Position numbers and translations under genes: made by a program
Origin: Candidatus Nitrosacidococcus tergens
GTDB lineage: Bacteria > Pseudomonadota > Gammaproteobacteria > Nitrosococcales > Nitrosococcaceae
Length of the DNA stretch: 64,000 nt
Reading direction: 5' to 3'
Assembly: GCF_902810445.1 (NCBI RefSeq)
Contig: NZ_LR778175.1
Coordinates: 186,001-250,000 of the forward strand
In this document: positions 1 through 8,160 of the stretch, piece by piece
How the letters are laid out: each line of letters begins with the position of its first letter
Numbering within the stretch: the stretch's first letter is position 1
Notes under the pieces: generated by a model
Databases searched by the model: none
What the model was told of the DNA's origin: nothing
The model's input: only the letters and a program-made list of their open reading frames with translations

Positions 1-257
1 TAGAGTTGTTGACCTTTAGTAGAACAAGCCCATATACGATCTATTTTTGTAGTAGATAGAAAAGAGGTTAAATTTGGATGTACCTTTATTTCTGCCCATT
101 CATGATAATCAAGCCCAGCACGGCGTAGCTGTTTATTATTGAGTGTAAATCCTAAAGGTTCAATTAAATGCAGATAGGATCCCGTATTAGCACACAAGCG
201 AATAATATTTCCTGTATTTGGTGGAATTTCAGGTTCAAATAAAACAATATGAAACAT
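1..257 (-). CDS. trmL: tRNA (cytidine/uridine(34)-2'-O)-methyltransferase TrmL, N-terminal part (cut by window edge)
   Basis: Reading the minus strand from ATG at 257 gives 85 codons open to the window edge. The N-terminus contains PPNTGNIIRLCANTG, the hallmark of the TrmL/SpoU-type SPOUT methyltransferases, followed by LIEPLGF and RRAGLDYHEW, also typical of TrmL. The family 2'-O-methylates the wobble nucleotide of certain leucine tRNAs in the cytoplasm. The C-terminal half, with the SAM-binding trefoil knot, lies outside the window, so intactness cannot be judged. The start is 21 bp from the divergent dihydroorotate dehydrogenase gene, so the two promoters must overlap or lie inside the genes. 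Confidence 0.9.
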   Translation of the reverse strand, partial: MFHIVLFEPEIPPNTGNIIRLCANTGSYLHLIEPLGFTLNNKQLRRAGLDYHEWAEIKVHPNLTSFLSTTKIDRIWACSTKGQQL

Positions 258-278
258 AGTAGTAATCTAAATTAATCC

Positions 279-1259
279 ATGACTGAATTGCTAACAAGCG
301 CGGATGTAAATAAAACAAATCTAGATCGATTGAAAGTAAATTTTTGCGGCCTTAATCTACAAAGTCCTATTGTATTACTTTCAGGTTGTGTTGGCTTTGG
401 AGAAGAATATACTCGAGTAGTTGGGTTTTCTAATCAAGATGTAGGGGCAGTTTGTCTTAAAGGAATCACTGCAAAACCTCGGCTAGGAAATAATCCTCAT
501 CGAGTTTACGAAACTCCCGCAGGGATGTTAAATGCTATTGGATTGCAAAACCCAGGAGTTGATTATGTAATCAAGCATATTCTACCAGAATTGGACTTTA
601 GTGAAACTTACTATATTGCTAATGTCTCTGGTGCAACCCTTGAAGAGTATGTGGAAGTTACTCGTCGCTTTGATAACTCTTCTATTAGTGCAATTGAAAT
701 CAATATCTCTTGCCCTAATGTAAAAGAAGGAGGGGTTATTTTTGGCAATGATCCTAATATGTCTGCCCGAGTGGTTGAAGCTTGCCGTAAAGTAACTTCT
801 AAACCACTCATTACTAAACTCTCTCCAAATCAAACTTCCATTGAAGAAAATGCACGTCGCTGCCTTGAGGCAGGAACTAATGCTTTTGCAGTCATTAATA
901 CCCTAACTGGCATGAGTATTGATATTGAAAATAGAGCTCCAGTTTTAGGCAATATTCAAGGAGGATTATCTGGTCCTGCAATTAAACCTATAGCACTACT
1001 TAAGGTATATCAGGTCTATCAGGTGTGTAAGAATCATAATGTACCAATTATTGGTCAAGGAGGTATTACCTCCGCTAGAGATGCTTTAGAGTTTCTTATT
1101 GCTGGGGCCACTACTATAGGTATTGGGACTGCTTTATTTTATGATCCGTTGATTTGCCCTAAAATCAATGCTGGTATTATAGGTTATATGGAAAAACATG
1201 GTTTTACACATATTGATCAGATTACAGGTAACTTACATAGTGGAGAAATTACATGCTAA
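279..1259 (+). CDS. pyrD: Dihydroorotate dehydrogenase, class 1B-like catalytic subunit
   Basis: Oxidises dihydroorotate to orotate in pyrimidine synthesis. The 326-residue protein carries the class 1 pattern SGCVGFGEEY (about 35-44), NAIGLQNPG (85-93), INISCPNVKEGG with the presumed catalytic Cys145, a glycine-rich GGLSGPAIKP, and the FMN-phosphate site near GIGTALF. These match class 1B (PyrDB) rather than the membrane-bound, quinone-linked class 2 enzyme with catalytic serine that is usual in Gammaproteobacteria. Class 1B enzymes normally pair with the FAD/2Fe-2S subunit PyrK, which is not encoded nearby. No clear Shine-Dalgarno precedes the ATG, and about 16 residues extend N-terminal of the conserved core. 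Class 1A or an unusual acceptor cannot be excluded from sequence alone. Confidence 0.9.
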   Translation: MTELLTSADVNKTNLDRLKVNFCGLNLQSPIVLLSGCVGFGEEYTRVVGFSNQDVGAVCLKGITAKPRLGNNPHRVYETPAGMLNAIGLQNPGVDYVIKHILPELDFSETYYIANVSGATLEEYVEVTRRFDNSSISAIEINISCPNVKEGGVIFGNDPNMSARVVEACRKVTSKPLITKLSPNQTSIEENARRCLEAGTNAFAVINTLTGMSIDIENRAPVLGNIQGGLSGPAIKPIALLKVYQVYQVCKNHNVPIIGQGGITSARDALEFLIAGATTIGIGTALFYDPLICPKINAGIIGYMEKHGFTHIDQITGNLHSGEITC

Positions 1260-1271
1260 AAATAGAGAAGA

Positions 1272-1287
1272 TTATTTAGCTAAATAA
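1272..1287. repeat. 16-bp perfect palindrome after pyrD
   Basis: TTATTTAGCTAAATAA is an exact 16-bp palindrome 12 bp after the pyrD stop. With no loop and no T-run it is a poor terminator. It could be a protein-binding site or chance in AT-rich DNA. Confidence 0.3.
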
Positions 1288-1337
1288 CTTTAGGATTAAA
1301 TTTCTCTTCCTTCATAAACTAGCTAAGATAAGAGATA

Positions 1338-2096
1338 ATGGATTTTAATCATTTATCCCGTCAAAGCTTTTATGCTTGGTTTAACACCTCTTCAGGTATA
1401 CGCTTATTAGAAGAGGAACAATTAGAACTAGGCAATATTCTTCCTAGCTTATTTGGTTATCATATTATTCAGCTAGGATCTCTAAATAAAGAGATAAATC
1501 TGTTATCTTCTAGTTATATTTTAGATCAAGTTATTGTAGATATAGAAATATCGAAAAACTCTCAGATGCCCAATGTTATCTCCAAAATAGATATTTTACC
1601 TTTTGGTTCTGAAACCATAGATGTTGTATTGCTACCTCATACCTTAGAATACGCTCCTAGCCCTCACTTCTTATTACAAGAAGTACAGCGAGTGTTAATC
1701 CCTAATGGTACATTGATTATTCTGGGCTTAAACCCATGGAGTTTTTTAGGAATTCGCCGCTTTTTTCCCTATAAAGGTGAACAAATACCTTGGTATGGAC
1801 ACTTTTATAGCCTAACTCATATTCAAAGATGGCTAGCTTTATTGGGGTTTAAAGTGGTAAAATCCCGTTATTTTTTATTTCATTCGACTGCGAAGTGTTC
1901 TAGATTAATAAAAAATCTATATTCTTTGGTTAATACTAAATGTTACTTGTCTCCTTTTTTTTTCGAAGGTTATTTGCTAATTGCTAATAAGGAAGTAGTT
2001 CGCTTAAATCCAGTAGATCTTAAATGGGAAAAACAAGGTGGCGTGGAAATTTCGGGAGTAGTGGAACCAGTAGCCCAAGTACATTTTCATGATTGA
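1338..2096 (+). CDS. YafS-like SAM-dependent methyltransferase family protein
   Basis: A 252-residue protein resembling the YafS family of class I methyltransferases, whose gene sits next to rnhA in many Gammaproteobacteria. The visible family features are DILPFGSETIDVVLLPHTLEYAPSP (split here as ILPFGSETIDVVLLPH, about 87-102, then TLEYAPSP), LLQEVQRVLIPNGTLIILG and NPWSFLGIRR. The glycine-rich SAM loop (motif I) is not recognisable; YHIIQLGSLN stands in its place, so catalytic activity is uncertain. The last 8 bp overlap the start of the RNase HI-DnaQ gene, suggesting translational coupling. The substrate is unknown. A degenerate scaffold protein is an alternative. Confidence 0.75.
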   Translation: MDFNHLSRQSFYAWFNTSSGIRLLEEEQLELGNILPSLFGYHIIQLGSLNKEINLLSSSYILDQVIVDIEISKNSQMPNVISKIDILPFGSETIDVVLLPHTLEYAPSPHFLLQEVQRVLIPNGTLIILGLNPWSFLGIRRFFPYKGEQIPWYGHFYSLTHIQRWLALLGFKVVKSRYFLFHSTAKCSRLIKNLYSLVNTKCYLSPFFFEGYLLIANKEVVRLNPVDLKWEKQGGVEISGVVEPVAQVHFHD

Positions 2097-3243
2097 AAAA
2101 ATAAAAATTTTTACAGATGGAGCTTGTTTAGGAAATCCAGGCCCTGGCGGCTGGGGTGCTCTGATTTGTTATCAAGGGAAAAAAGAGGAAATATCTGGAG
2201 CTGAATTTAATACCACAAATAACCGTATGGAGCTTACTGCTGCTATTAAAGCACTTAACAAAGCACTAGAGTTAGCACCTAATTCAATTGATATTACTAC
2301 TGATTCTGAATATTTACGCCAAGGAATTACGCAGTGGATATTCAATTGGAAACAGCGAGGATGGAAAACAAATCAAAATCGATCTGTAAAAAATATAGAT
2401 TTGTGGCAAAAGCTTGATGAAATTGTTACAGAGTATGAAAAAATAGAATGGCATTGGGTGCGTAGCCATAACGGTCACCCAGAAAATGAGCGAGCGGATT
2501 TTATTGCAAGAAATGCAATTAAAAAAACCCATCCAGAAAATGTAGATCGGCAAGTTGTATTTGATACAGAAACTACTGGATTAAAGCCTGAAGAAGGGCA
2601 TAGAGTGATTGAAATCGGTTGTATTGAGCTTATTAATCGCCGTAAAACAGGCAGTACATTCCATAGGTATATTAACCCAGGGCGAGAAATTGATGCAGAG
2701 GCAATAAAAATTCATGGATTGACTAATGAGTTTTTAGTAAATCAGCCATCTTTTTCAGAAATTGCTGATGATTTTGTTTCGTTCATCTGCGGATCAGAAC
2801 TAATTGCTCATAATGCTTCATTTGATATTGGTTTCTTAAACAGTGAATTAAAGAGAGTTAATATAGAATGGGAGGGAATAAGTTCTTACTGTACAGTAAT
2901 AGATACACTCCGGTTAGCACGACAGCGTCATCCAGGGCAAAAAAATAATTTAGATTCTCTATGCAAACGTTATGGAATTGATAATACTCATCGAGAACTA
3001 CATGGTGCTCTTTTGGATTCAGAGTTACTTGCTGAAGTATATCTAGCTATGACAAGAGGGCAAGAAGGCTTAAAATTTGGAATAACCCAGTCTTCTTATG
3101 ACCACCAAAAAGAGCAACCACATCAAGAAGAGATTCATCGTATTTCAACTGATCGAGCAAGACTGAAAGTATTAGAACCAAATGAAGAGGAAAAATTAGC
3201 TCATAAACAGTGGCTAGTAAATCATAGTACTTTTTCATGGTAG
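2089..3243 (+). CDS. In-frame fusion of ribonuclease HI and DNA polymerase III epsilon subunit (RnhA-DnaQ)
   Basis: One uninterrupted 384-codon frame encodes two complete nuclease domains. Residues 1-148 are RNase HI, with catalytic residues D10 (TDGACLGNPGPGG), E48 (NNRMEL), D72 (TDSEY) and D137 (HPENERAD). It removes RNA from RNA/DNA hybrids. From about 152 the DnaQ 3'-5' proofreading exonuclease follows: ExoI D159/E161 (FDTETTGL), ExoII D246 (HNASFDIGFL), ExoIII H305/D310 (HGALLD), then a tail of about 55 residues that in DnaQ contacts the polymerase alpha subunit. There is essentially no linker between the domains. No in-frame ATG is seen at the junction that would give DnaQ alone. In most gammaproteobacteria rnhA and dnaQ are separate neighbours. 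The start overlaps the upstream gene by 8 bp. Confidence 0.93.
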   Translation: MIEKIKIFTDGACLGNPGPGGWGALICYQGKKEEISGAEFNTTNNRMELTAAIKALNKALELAPNSIDITTDSEYLRQGITQWIFNWKQRGWKTNQNRSVKNIDLWQKLDEIVTEYEKIEWHWVRSHNGHPENERADFIARNAIKKTHPENVDRQVVFDTETTGLKPEEGHRVIEIGCIELINRRKTGSTFHRYINPGREIDAEAIKIHGLTNEFLVNQPSFSEIADDFVSFICGSELIAHNASFDIGFLNSELKRVNIEWEGISSYCTVIDTLRLARQRHPGQKNNLDSLCKRYGIDNTHRELHGALLDSELLAEVYLAMTRGQEGLKFGITQSSYDHQKEQPHQEEIHRISTDRARLKVLEPNEEEKLAHKQWLVNHSTFSW

Positions 3244-3267
3244 AAAGATTAGTAAGTACTTAAGCTT

Positions 3268-4332
3268 ATGCTTCAATTAAATCATAATAACAGTACAGTA
3301 GTACTAAATGAACGCTCTCAATATATACTTAAAACAATTGTAGAATGCTATATACGAGATGGGGAACCCATAGGTTCAAGGATGCTCTCTCGGGAAAGCC
3401 AGTTGGCTTTGAGTCCGGCTACCATTCGCAATACGATGGCAGATCTAGAAGAGCTAGAGTTTGTGTTTTCTCCTCATACCTCTTCTGGTAGAATTCCTAC
3501 TGCTAAAGGGTATCGGTTTTTTATTGATTCTCTACTTAACCCTAAAACTTTAAGTGTGGATTCCGTTCAGATACTGAAAACTCAGCTAGATGCAAATGCT
3601 GATCCTCAGTCTCTATTAACTATTGCCTCGCAAATACTCTCAGAGATTAGTCGCTTTGCAGGAGTAGTAATGGTACCTCGCCGAGAATATCTTACTTTAA
3701 GTCAAATAGAATTTTTACCCCTATCAGAGAATAGAGTACTTGCAGTTTTAGTGATTAATGAGTACGAAATACAAAACCGTATTATTTATGTAACAAAGAA
3801 ATATTCAATATCAGAGTTGCAGCAAGCTGCTAATTATCTTAACAGTATCTTTAAAGGTAAAGATTTATATGCTGTGCGTTGGCATCTAATTAAGGAAATG
3901 GCTGAAGTCCAAGAAAATGTAGATCAAATCATCCATACTGCAATAGAGGTAGCAAATCAAGTATTTTCAGCTAACCAAACTAAAACAGAAGATTGTATCG
4001 TAACTGGCCAAACAAATTTATTAGACTATATTGATTTTTCTGATAAAGAACGACTACGACAATTATTTAATGCTTTTAGCGAAAAACAAGATATTCTTCA
4101 TTTACTTGATCAATGCCTAAACGCAGATGGAATTCAAATTTTTGTTGGTGAAGAATCTGGCTACCAAGTTTTTAATGGCTGTAGTGTAGTAACCGCCAGT
4201 TATGGTGGGTCTAAGGGTGCTATTGGTGTTCTTGGGATCATTGGTCCTATCCGCATGAATTATGAGCAGGTTATTCCCTTAGTGGATATTACTGCTCAAT
4301 TATTAGGTAATGCACTTAATCAGCATAGCTAG
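3268..4332 (+). CDS. hrcA: Heat-inducible transcription repressor HrcA
   Basis: A 354-residue winged-helix repressor. N-terminal ERSQYILKTIVECYI and IGSRMLSRE, then LSPATIRNTMADLEELEF and HTSSGRIPTAKGYRFFID (about 76-93), are diagnostic of HrcA. The C-terminal GAF-like part holds GSKGAIGVLGIIGPIRMNYE. HrcA represses chaperone genes by binding CIRCE operators and is itself stabilised by GroEL. It heads the group hrcA-grpE-dnaK-dnaJ. I found no CIRCE inverted repeat (TTAGCACTC-N9-GAGTGCTAA) before hrcA, grpE, dnaK or dnaJ, so its operators are probably elsewhere, for example before groES. The ATG lacks a clear Shine-Dalgarno. Confidence 0.95.
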   Translation: MLQLNHNNSTVVLNERSQYILKTIVECYIRDGEPIGSRMLSRESQLALSPATIRNTMADLEELEFVFSPHTSSGRIPTAKGYRFFIDSLLNPKTLSVDSVQILKTQLDANADPQSLLTIASQILSEISRFAGVVMVPRREYLTLSQIEFLPLSENRVLAVLVINEYEIQNRIIYVTKKYSISELQQAANYLNSIFKGKDLYAVRWHLIKEMAEVQENVDQIIHTAIEVANQVFSANQTKTEDCIVTGQTNLLDYIDFSDKERLRQLFNAFSEKQDILHLLDQCLNADGIQIFVGEESGYQVFNGCSVVTASYGGSKGAIGVLGIIGPIRMNYEQVIPLVDITAQLLGNALNQHS

Positions 4333-4379
4333 TTTTTAATAAAAATCTATAATTTATCAAATTATTTTGGAGAATTAAT

Positions 4380-4988
4380 ATGATATCTGAAGAAACCACT
4401 TCTCCGGAAAAGAATCACGATCCTTCTAAAATAGAAGAAAATCATATTGAAGAAACTCAAGATCAAGAATCACTTTCATCACATATTAGTGAGATAGAAG
4501 ATCGCTTAACAGAAGCACTTAGTAAAGCGGACTCTCACTGGAATGAATTATTACGCGCAAAAGCTGATCTAGAAAATCAACGCCGGCGATATGAGAGGGA
4601 GCTGGAAAAAGCGAGAAAGTATGCCTTAGAGAAATTTGCCCAGGATTTACTCCCTTTAAGGGACAGTTTAGAGATGGGTTTATCTCAAGCACAGGAAGAA
4701 AATGCAAGTGTAGACATTCTACGAGAAGGTACAGAACTCATTCTTAAAGAATTTAATCAAATCACTGATCGCTTTGGAATCAAAGAAATAGATCCTGTAA
4801 ATGAGCTTTTTAACCCTGAATTTCATCAAGCAATATCTACCCAAGAAAATGATGATTACGATCCTAATACTGTTATTGCAGTAGTACGTAAAGGTTATTT
4901 ATTGAATGATCGCTTATTACGACCTGCTATGGTAGTTGTCTCTAAATTAAGTATAAAAACACCCTCTGATGAAGATCTAGAGACTTGA
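4380..4988 (+). CDS. grpE: Nucleotide exchange factor GrpE
   Basis: A 202-residue co-chaperone that releases ADP from DnaK. It has an acidic disordered N-terminus (1-35), a long coiled coil with ENQRRRYERELEKARKYA (about 67-84) and LLPLRDSLEMGL, and the C-terminal beta domain with NPEFHQAIST and VVRKGYLLNDRLLRPAMV. Shine-Dalgarno GGAG lies about 8 bp before the ATG. It sits 47 bp after hrcA and 87 bp before dnaK. Its stop codon lies inside the -35 element of a sigma-32-like promoter that serves dnaK. Confidence 0.97.
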   Translation: MISEETTSPEKNHDPSKIEENHIEETQDQESLSSHISEIEDRLTEALSKADSHWNELLRAKADLENQRRRYERELEKARKYALEKFAQDLLPLRDSLEMGLSQAQEENASVDILREGTELILKEFNQITDRFGIKEIDPVNELFNPEFHQAISTQENDDYDPNTVIAVVRKGYLLNDRLLRPAMVVVSKLSIKTPSDEDLET

Positions 4989-5010
4989 AATGAAAAAATA
5001 TGCCCCAATA
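4984..5010 (+). promoter_or_regulatory. Sigma-32 (heat-shock) type promoter of dnaK
   Basis: CTTGAA at 4984-4989 and CCCCAATA at 5003-5010 are 13 bp apart. This matches the RpoH consensus (CTTGAA, 13-15 bp, CCCCATNT) with one or two mismatches in the -10. The -35 overlaps the grpE stop codon. A start site near 5017-5020 would leave a leader of about 55 nt before the dnaK ATG at 5076. This would let dnaK and dnaJ be heat-induced independently of hrcA and grpE. Confidence 0.75.
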
Positions 5011-5075
5011 ATAACAAATAGACAGGTTTTTAATTTCTTAAAATAAATAGAATAGATTTCTGGAGTAGATCAGTA

Positions 5076-6995
5076 ATGGGAAAAATAATTGGTATTGATT
5101 TAGGAACAACAAATTCTTGTGTTGCTCTTATGGATGGAAATAGCCCTCGAGTTATTGAGAATTCTGAAGGTGATCGTACTACCCCGTCTGTAATTGCATT
5201 TACTAAAGATGATGAAACTTTAGTGGGTCAATCGGCAAAACGTCAAGCAATTACTAATCCACAAAATACCCTCTATGCTATTAAGCGTCTTATTGGTCGT
5301 CGCTTTGATGAAGAAGTAGTACAAAAGGACACTAAACTAGTACCTTATAAAATTGCTAAAGCTGATAATGGAGATGCTTGGGTAGAAGTCATGGGTAAGA
5401 AAATGGCTCCTCCTGAAATTTCTGCTAATGTACTTCGCAAAATGAAAAAAACTGCAGAAGATTATTTAGGAGAGGAAATTACAGGAGCAGTAATTACAGT
5501 ACCTGCTTACTTTAATGACTCCCAGCGGCAAGCAACTAAAGATGCTGGTCGAATTGCAGGGCTTGAAGTAAAACGAATCATTAATGAACCTACTGCTGCC
5601 GCTCTTGCTTATGGGTTAGATAAAAAGAAAAAAGGAGATCAAAAGATTGCAGTATATGATCTTGGTGGGGGTACTTTTGATGTCTCAATTATTGAAATTG
5701 CTGAAATAGAAGGGGAAAGCCAGTTTGAGGTACTTTCCACTAATGGGGATACCTTCCTTGGCGGTGAAGATTTTGATAAGCGTATCATTGATTATATTGC
5801 TGACGAATTCAAAAAAGAACAAGGGATTGATTTACTAGGTGATCCTCTAGCTATGCAGCGTCTCAAAGATGCCGCAGAAAAAGCAAAAATTGAGCTTTCT
5901 TCCAGCCAGCAAACAGATATTAATTTGCCTTATGTTACTGCTGATGCTACTGGGCCTAAACATTTAAATGTTCGCTTAACGCGAGCCAAACTAGAATCTT
6001 TAGTTGAGGATTTAATTACTCGTACCTTAACTCCATGTCAAATTGCACTTAAAGACGCAGGATTAAGCGCTTCTGAGATTGACGAGGTAGTTTTAGTCGG
6101 CGGTCAAACTCGTATGCCCAAAGTGCAGGAAGTAACTAAAGAGTTCTTTGGTAAAGAACCTCGTAGAGATGTTAATCCAGATGAAGCTGTAGCAATGGGT
6201 GCTGCAATTCAGGCAGGTGTGCTTTCAGGAGAGGTAAAAGAAGTATTACTGCTTGATGTTACTCCACTATCCTTAGGAATTGAAACTTTAGGTGGGGTGA
6301 TGACTAAGCTGATTGAAAAAAACACTACGATTCCTACCCGTAAGGACCAAGTATTTTCAACAGCTGATGACAATCAGACGGCTGTTACAGTCCATGTACT
6401 TCAAGGGGAACGAGAAAGAGCGGAAAATAATAAGTCTCTTGGTCGATTTGATTTAGTAGGTATTCCGCCAGCTCCTAGGGGGATGCCTCAAATTGAAGTA
6501 GTATTTGATATAGATGCCAATGGTATTCTCAATGTTTCTGCCAAAGATAAAGCAACAGGCAAAGCACAATCTATTATTATCAAAGCCTCTAGTGGGTTAG
6601 GCGAGGAAGAGATTGAGCAGATGGTTCGAGATGCGGAATCTCATGCTGAAGAAGATAAGAAATTTAGAGAACTTATTGATATTAGAAATCAAGGAGATAG
6701 CTTAATCCATGCAACTGAAAAATCCTTAAGTGAAGTAAAGGATAAGATTTTAGCAGAGGAGAAAAGCGGTATAGAAAGTGCGATTGAGGCTTTAAAAACT
6801 GCTATGAAAGGTGATGATAAAGATGCTATTGAGGAAAAACTTAAAGCACTTACAGAAGCTTCTGGTAAGATGGCAGAGCATCTTTATAGCCAAAATCAAG
6901 GGCAACATGATGAGCATGCTCATCATGAGCATAAAGCAGGAGATGAAAATGTTGTAGATGCGGATTTTGAAGAGGTTAAGGAAGATAAAAAATAA
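5076..6995 (+). CDS. dnaK: Chaperone protein DnaK (Hsp70)
   Basis: A 639-residue ATP-dependent chaperone of the cytoplasm. The phosphate loop IGIDLGTTNSCVA is at about 5-17, AVITVPAYFNDSQRQATKDAG and VYDLGGGTFDVSI complete the actin-like ATPase, the linker EVLLLDVTPLSLGIE leads into the substrate-binding domain, and the tail ends in the conserved acidic EEVKEDKK. Length equals the family norm. Shine-Dalgarno GGAG (tctGGAGtag) precedes the ATG by about 10 bp. It is followed by dnaJ after 27 bp, so both are probably co-transcribed from the sigma-32-type promoter at 4984. Confidence 0.99.
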   Translation: MGKIIGIDLGTTNSCVALMDGNSPRVIENSEGDRTTPSVIAFTKDDETLVGQSAKRQAITNPQNTLYAIKRLIGRRFDEEVVQKDTKLVPYKIAKADNGDAWVEVMGKKMAPPEISANVLRKMKKTAEDYLGEEITGAVITVPAYFNDSQRQATKDAGRIAGLEVKRIINEPTAAALAYGLDKKKKGDQKIAVYDLGGGTFDVSIIEIAEIEGESQFEVLSTNGDTFLGGEDFDKRIIDYIADEFKKEQGIDLLGDPLAMQRLKDAAEKAKIELSSSQQTDINLPYVTADATGPKHLNVRLTRAKLESLVEDLITRTLTPCQIALKDAGLSASEIDEVVLVGGQTRMPKVQEVTKEFFGKEPRRDVNPDEAVAMGAAIQAGVLSGEVKEVLLLDVTPLSLGIETLGGVMTKLIEKNTTIPTRKDQVFSTADDNQTAVTVHVLQGERERAENNKSLGRFDLVGIPPAPRGMPQIEVVFDIDANGILNVSAKDKATGKAQSIIIKASSGLGEEEIEQMVRDAESHAEEDKKFRELIDIRNQGDSLIHATEKSLSEVKDKILAEEKSGIESAIEALKTAMKGDDKDAIEEKLKALTEASGKMAEHLYSQNQGQHDEHAHHEHKAGDENVVDADFEEVKEDKK

Positions 6996-7022
6996 CTGAA
7001 TTAAAGATTAATAACTTAAAGC

Positions 7023-8138
7023 ATGGCAAAACGTGATTACTATGAAATTTTAGGTGTTTCTAAACAAGCTTCTGAGGGAGAAGTTAAAAAATCCTATCGG
7101 AAATTAGCAATGAAATACCACCCAGATCGTAATCCGGATAATAAAGAGGCTGAGGAAAAATTTAAAGATATCCAAGAAGCCTATGATGTGCTTTCCGATC
7201 CCAAAAAACGCATGGCCTATGATCAAATGGGTCATGCAGGGGTAAATGCTGGAGGATATGGTGCAGGTGGTGCTAATGTTAATGATATCTTTAGCGATAT
7301 CTTTGGTGATATCTTTGGTGCAGCTCGAGGTGGTGGGCAACAAGCCTATCGAGGATCAGATTTACGTTATAACTTGACTCTTACCTTAGAAGAAGCTGTT
7401 ACAGGTACTACCGCAAAGATTCGCCTCCCCACCTATGTAGAGTGTAAAGTATGTCATGGTAGTGGAGCAAAACCTGGTACTTCCCCCACTACTTGCCCTA
7501 CCTGTAATGGGCATGGACAGGTACGGATGCAACAAGGGTTTTTCTCTCTTCAGCAAACTTGCCAACGATGTCATGGTGCTGGTCAAATTATTAGTACACC
7601 TTGTGGATCATGTCACGGCGAGGGCAGAATAAAGGAGCATAAAACTCTTTCAGTTAAAATTCCTGCTGGAGTAAATACTGGAGATAGAATTAGATTAGCT
7701 GGAGAAGGAGAGGCAGGGGAACACGGAGGATCAGCAGGCGATCTATATGTAGAAGTTCAAATTAAAAATCACCCTATTTTTACCCGAGAAGGGGATAATC
7801 TTCACTGTGAAGTTCCTGTCAATATGATTACAGCAGCTTTAGGTGGTACTTTAGAGGTACCTACTTTAACAGGCAAGGCTGCTTTAAAAATTCCAGCAGG
7901 CGCTCAAAATGGACAAACTTTTCGTTTAAAAGGAAAGGGAGTAACCCCCGTACATGGAGGATCAATCGGAGATCTTTTATGTAAAATAATGGTAGAGACA
8001 CCAGTGAATCTAAATACAGAGCAAAAAGAGCTTTTACAAAAACTTAGAGATTCTATGGGGCAAAATACCAGCCATAGTCCTAAGCACCATTCTTGGCTAG
8101 AAAGGGTGAAGAATTTTTTTGAAGAAATAAAACCTTAA
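7023..8138 (+). CDS. dnaJ: Chaperone protein DnaJ (Hsp40)
   Basis: A 371-residue DnaK co-chaperone that stimulates ATP hydrolysis and delivers substrates. The J domain is at 4-70 with HPD at 33-35. A Gly-rich region with repeated DIFGDIF follows at about 75-110. The zinc domain has four CxxCxGxG units (CKVCHGSG, CPTCNGHG, CQRCHGAG, CGSCHGEG) at about 141-210. The C-terminal substrate-binding domains contain KIPAGVNTGDRIRLAGEGE. Length is normal. It lies 27 bp after dnaK and 22 bp before dapB. Confidence 0.99.
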   Translation: MAKRDYYEILGVSKQASEGEVKKSYRKLAMKYHPDRNPDNKEAEEKFKDIQEAYDVLSDPKKRMAYDQMGHAGVNAGGYGAGGANVNDIFSDIFGDIFGAARGGGQQAYRGSDLRYNLTLTLEEAVTGTTAKIRLPTYVECKVCHGSGAKPGTSPTTCPTCNGHGQVRMQQGFFSLQQTCQRCHGAGQIISTPCGSCHGEGRIKEHKTLSVKIPAGVNTGDRIRLAGEGEAGEHGGSAGDLYVEVQIKNHPIFTREGDNLHCEVPVNMITAALGGTLEVPTLTGKAALKIPAGAQNGQTFRLKGKGVTPVHGGSIGDLLCKIMVETPVNLNTEQKELLQKLRDSMGQNTSHSPKHHSWLERVKNFFEEIKP

Positions 8139-8160
8139 TTGCACTTTTAGAATAAAAACT

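Noticed and set aside
3243..5075. CIRCE operator for HrcA
   Set aside because: I looked for TTAGCACTC-N9-GAGTGCTAA before hrcA, grpE and dnaK and found no convincing match.
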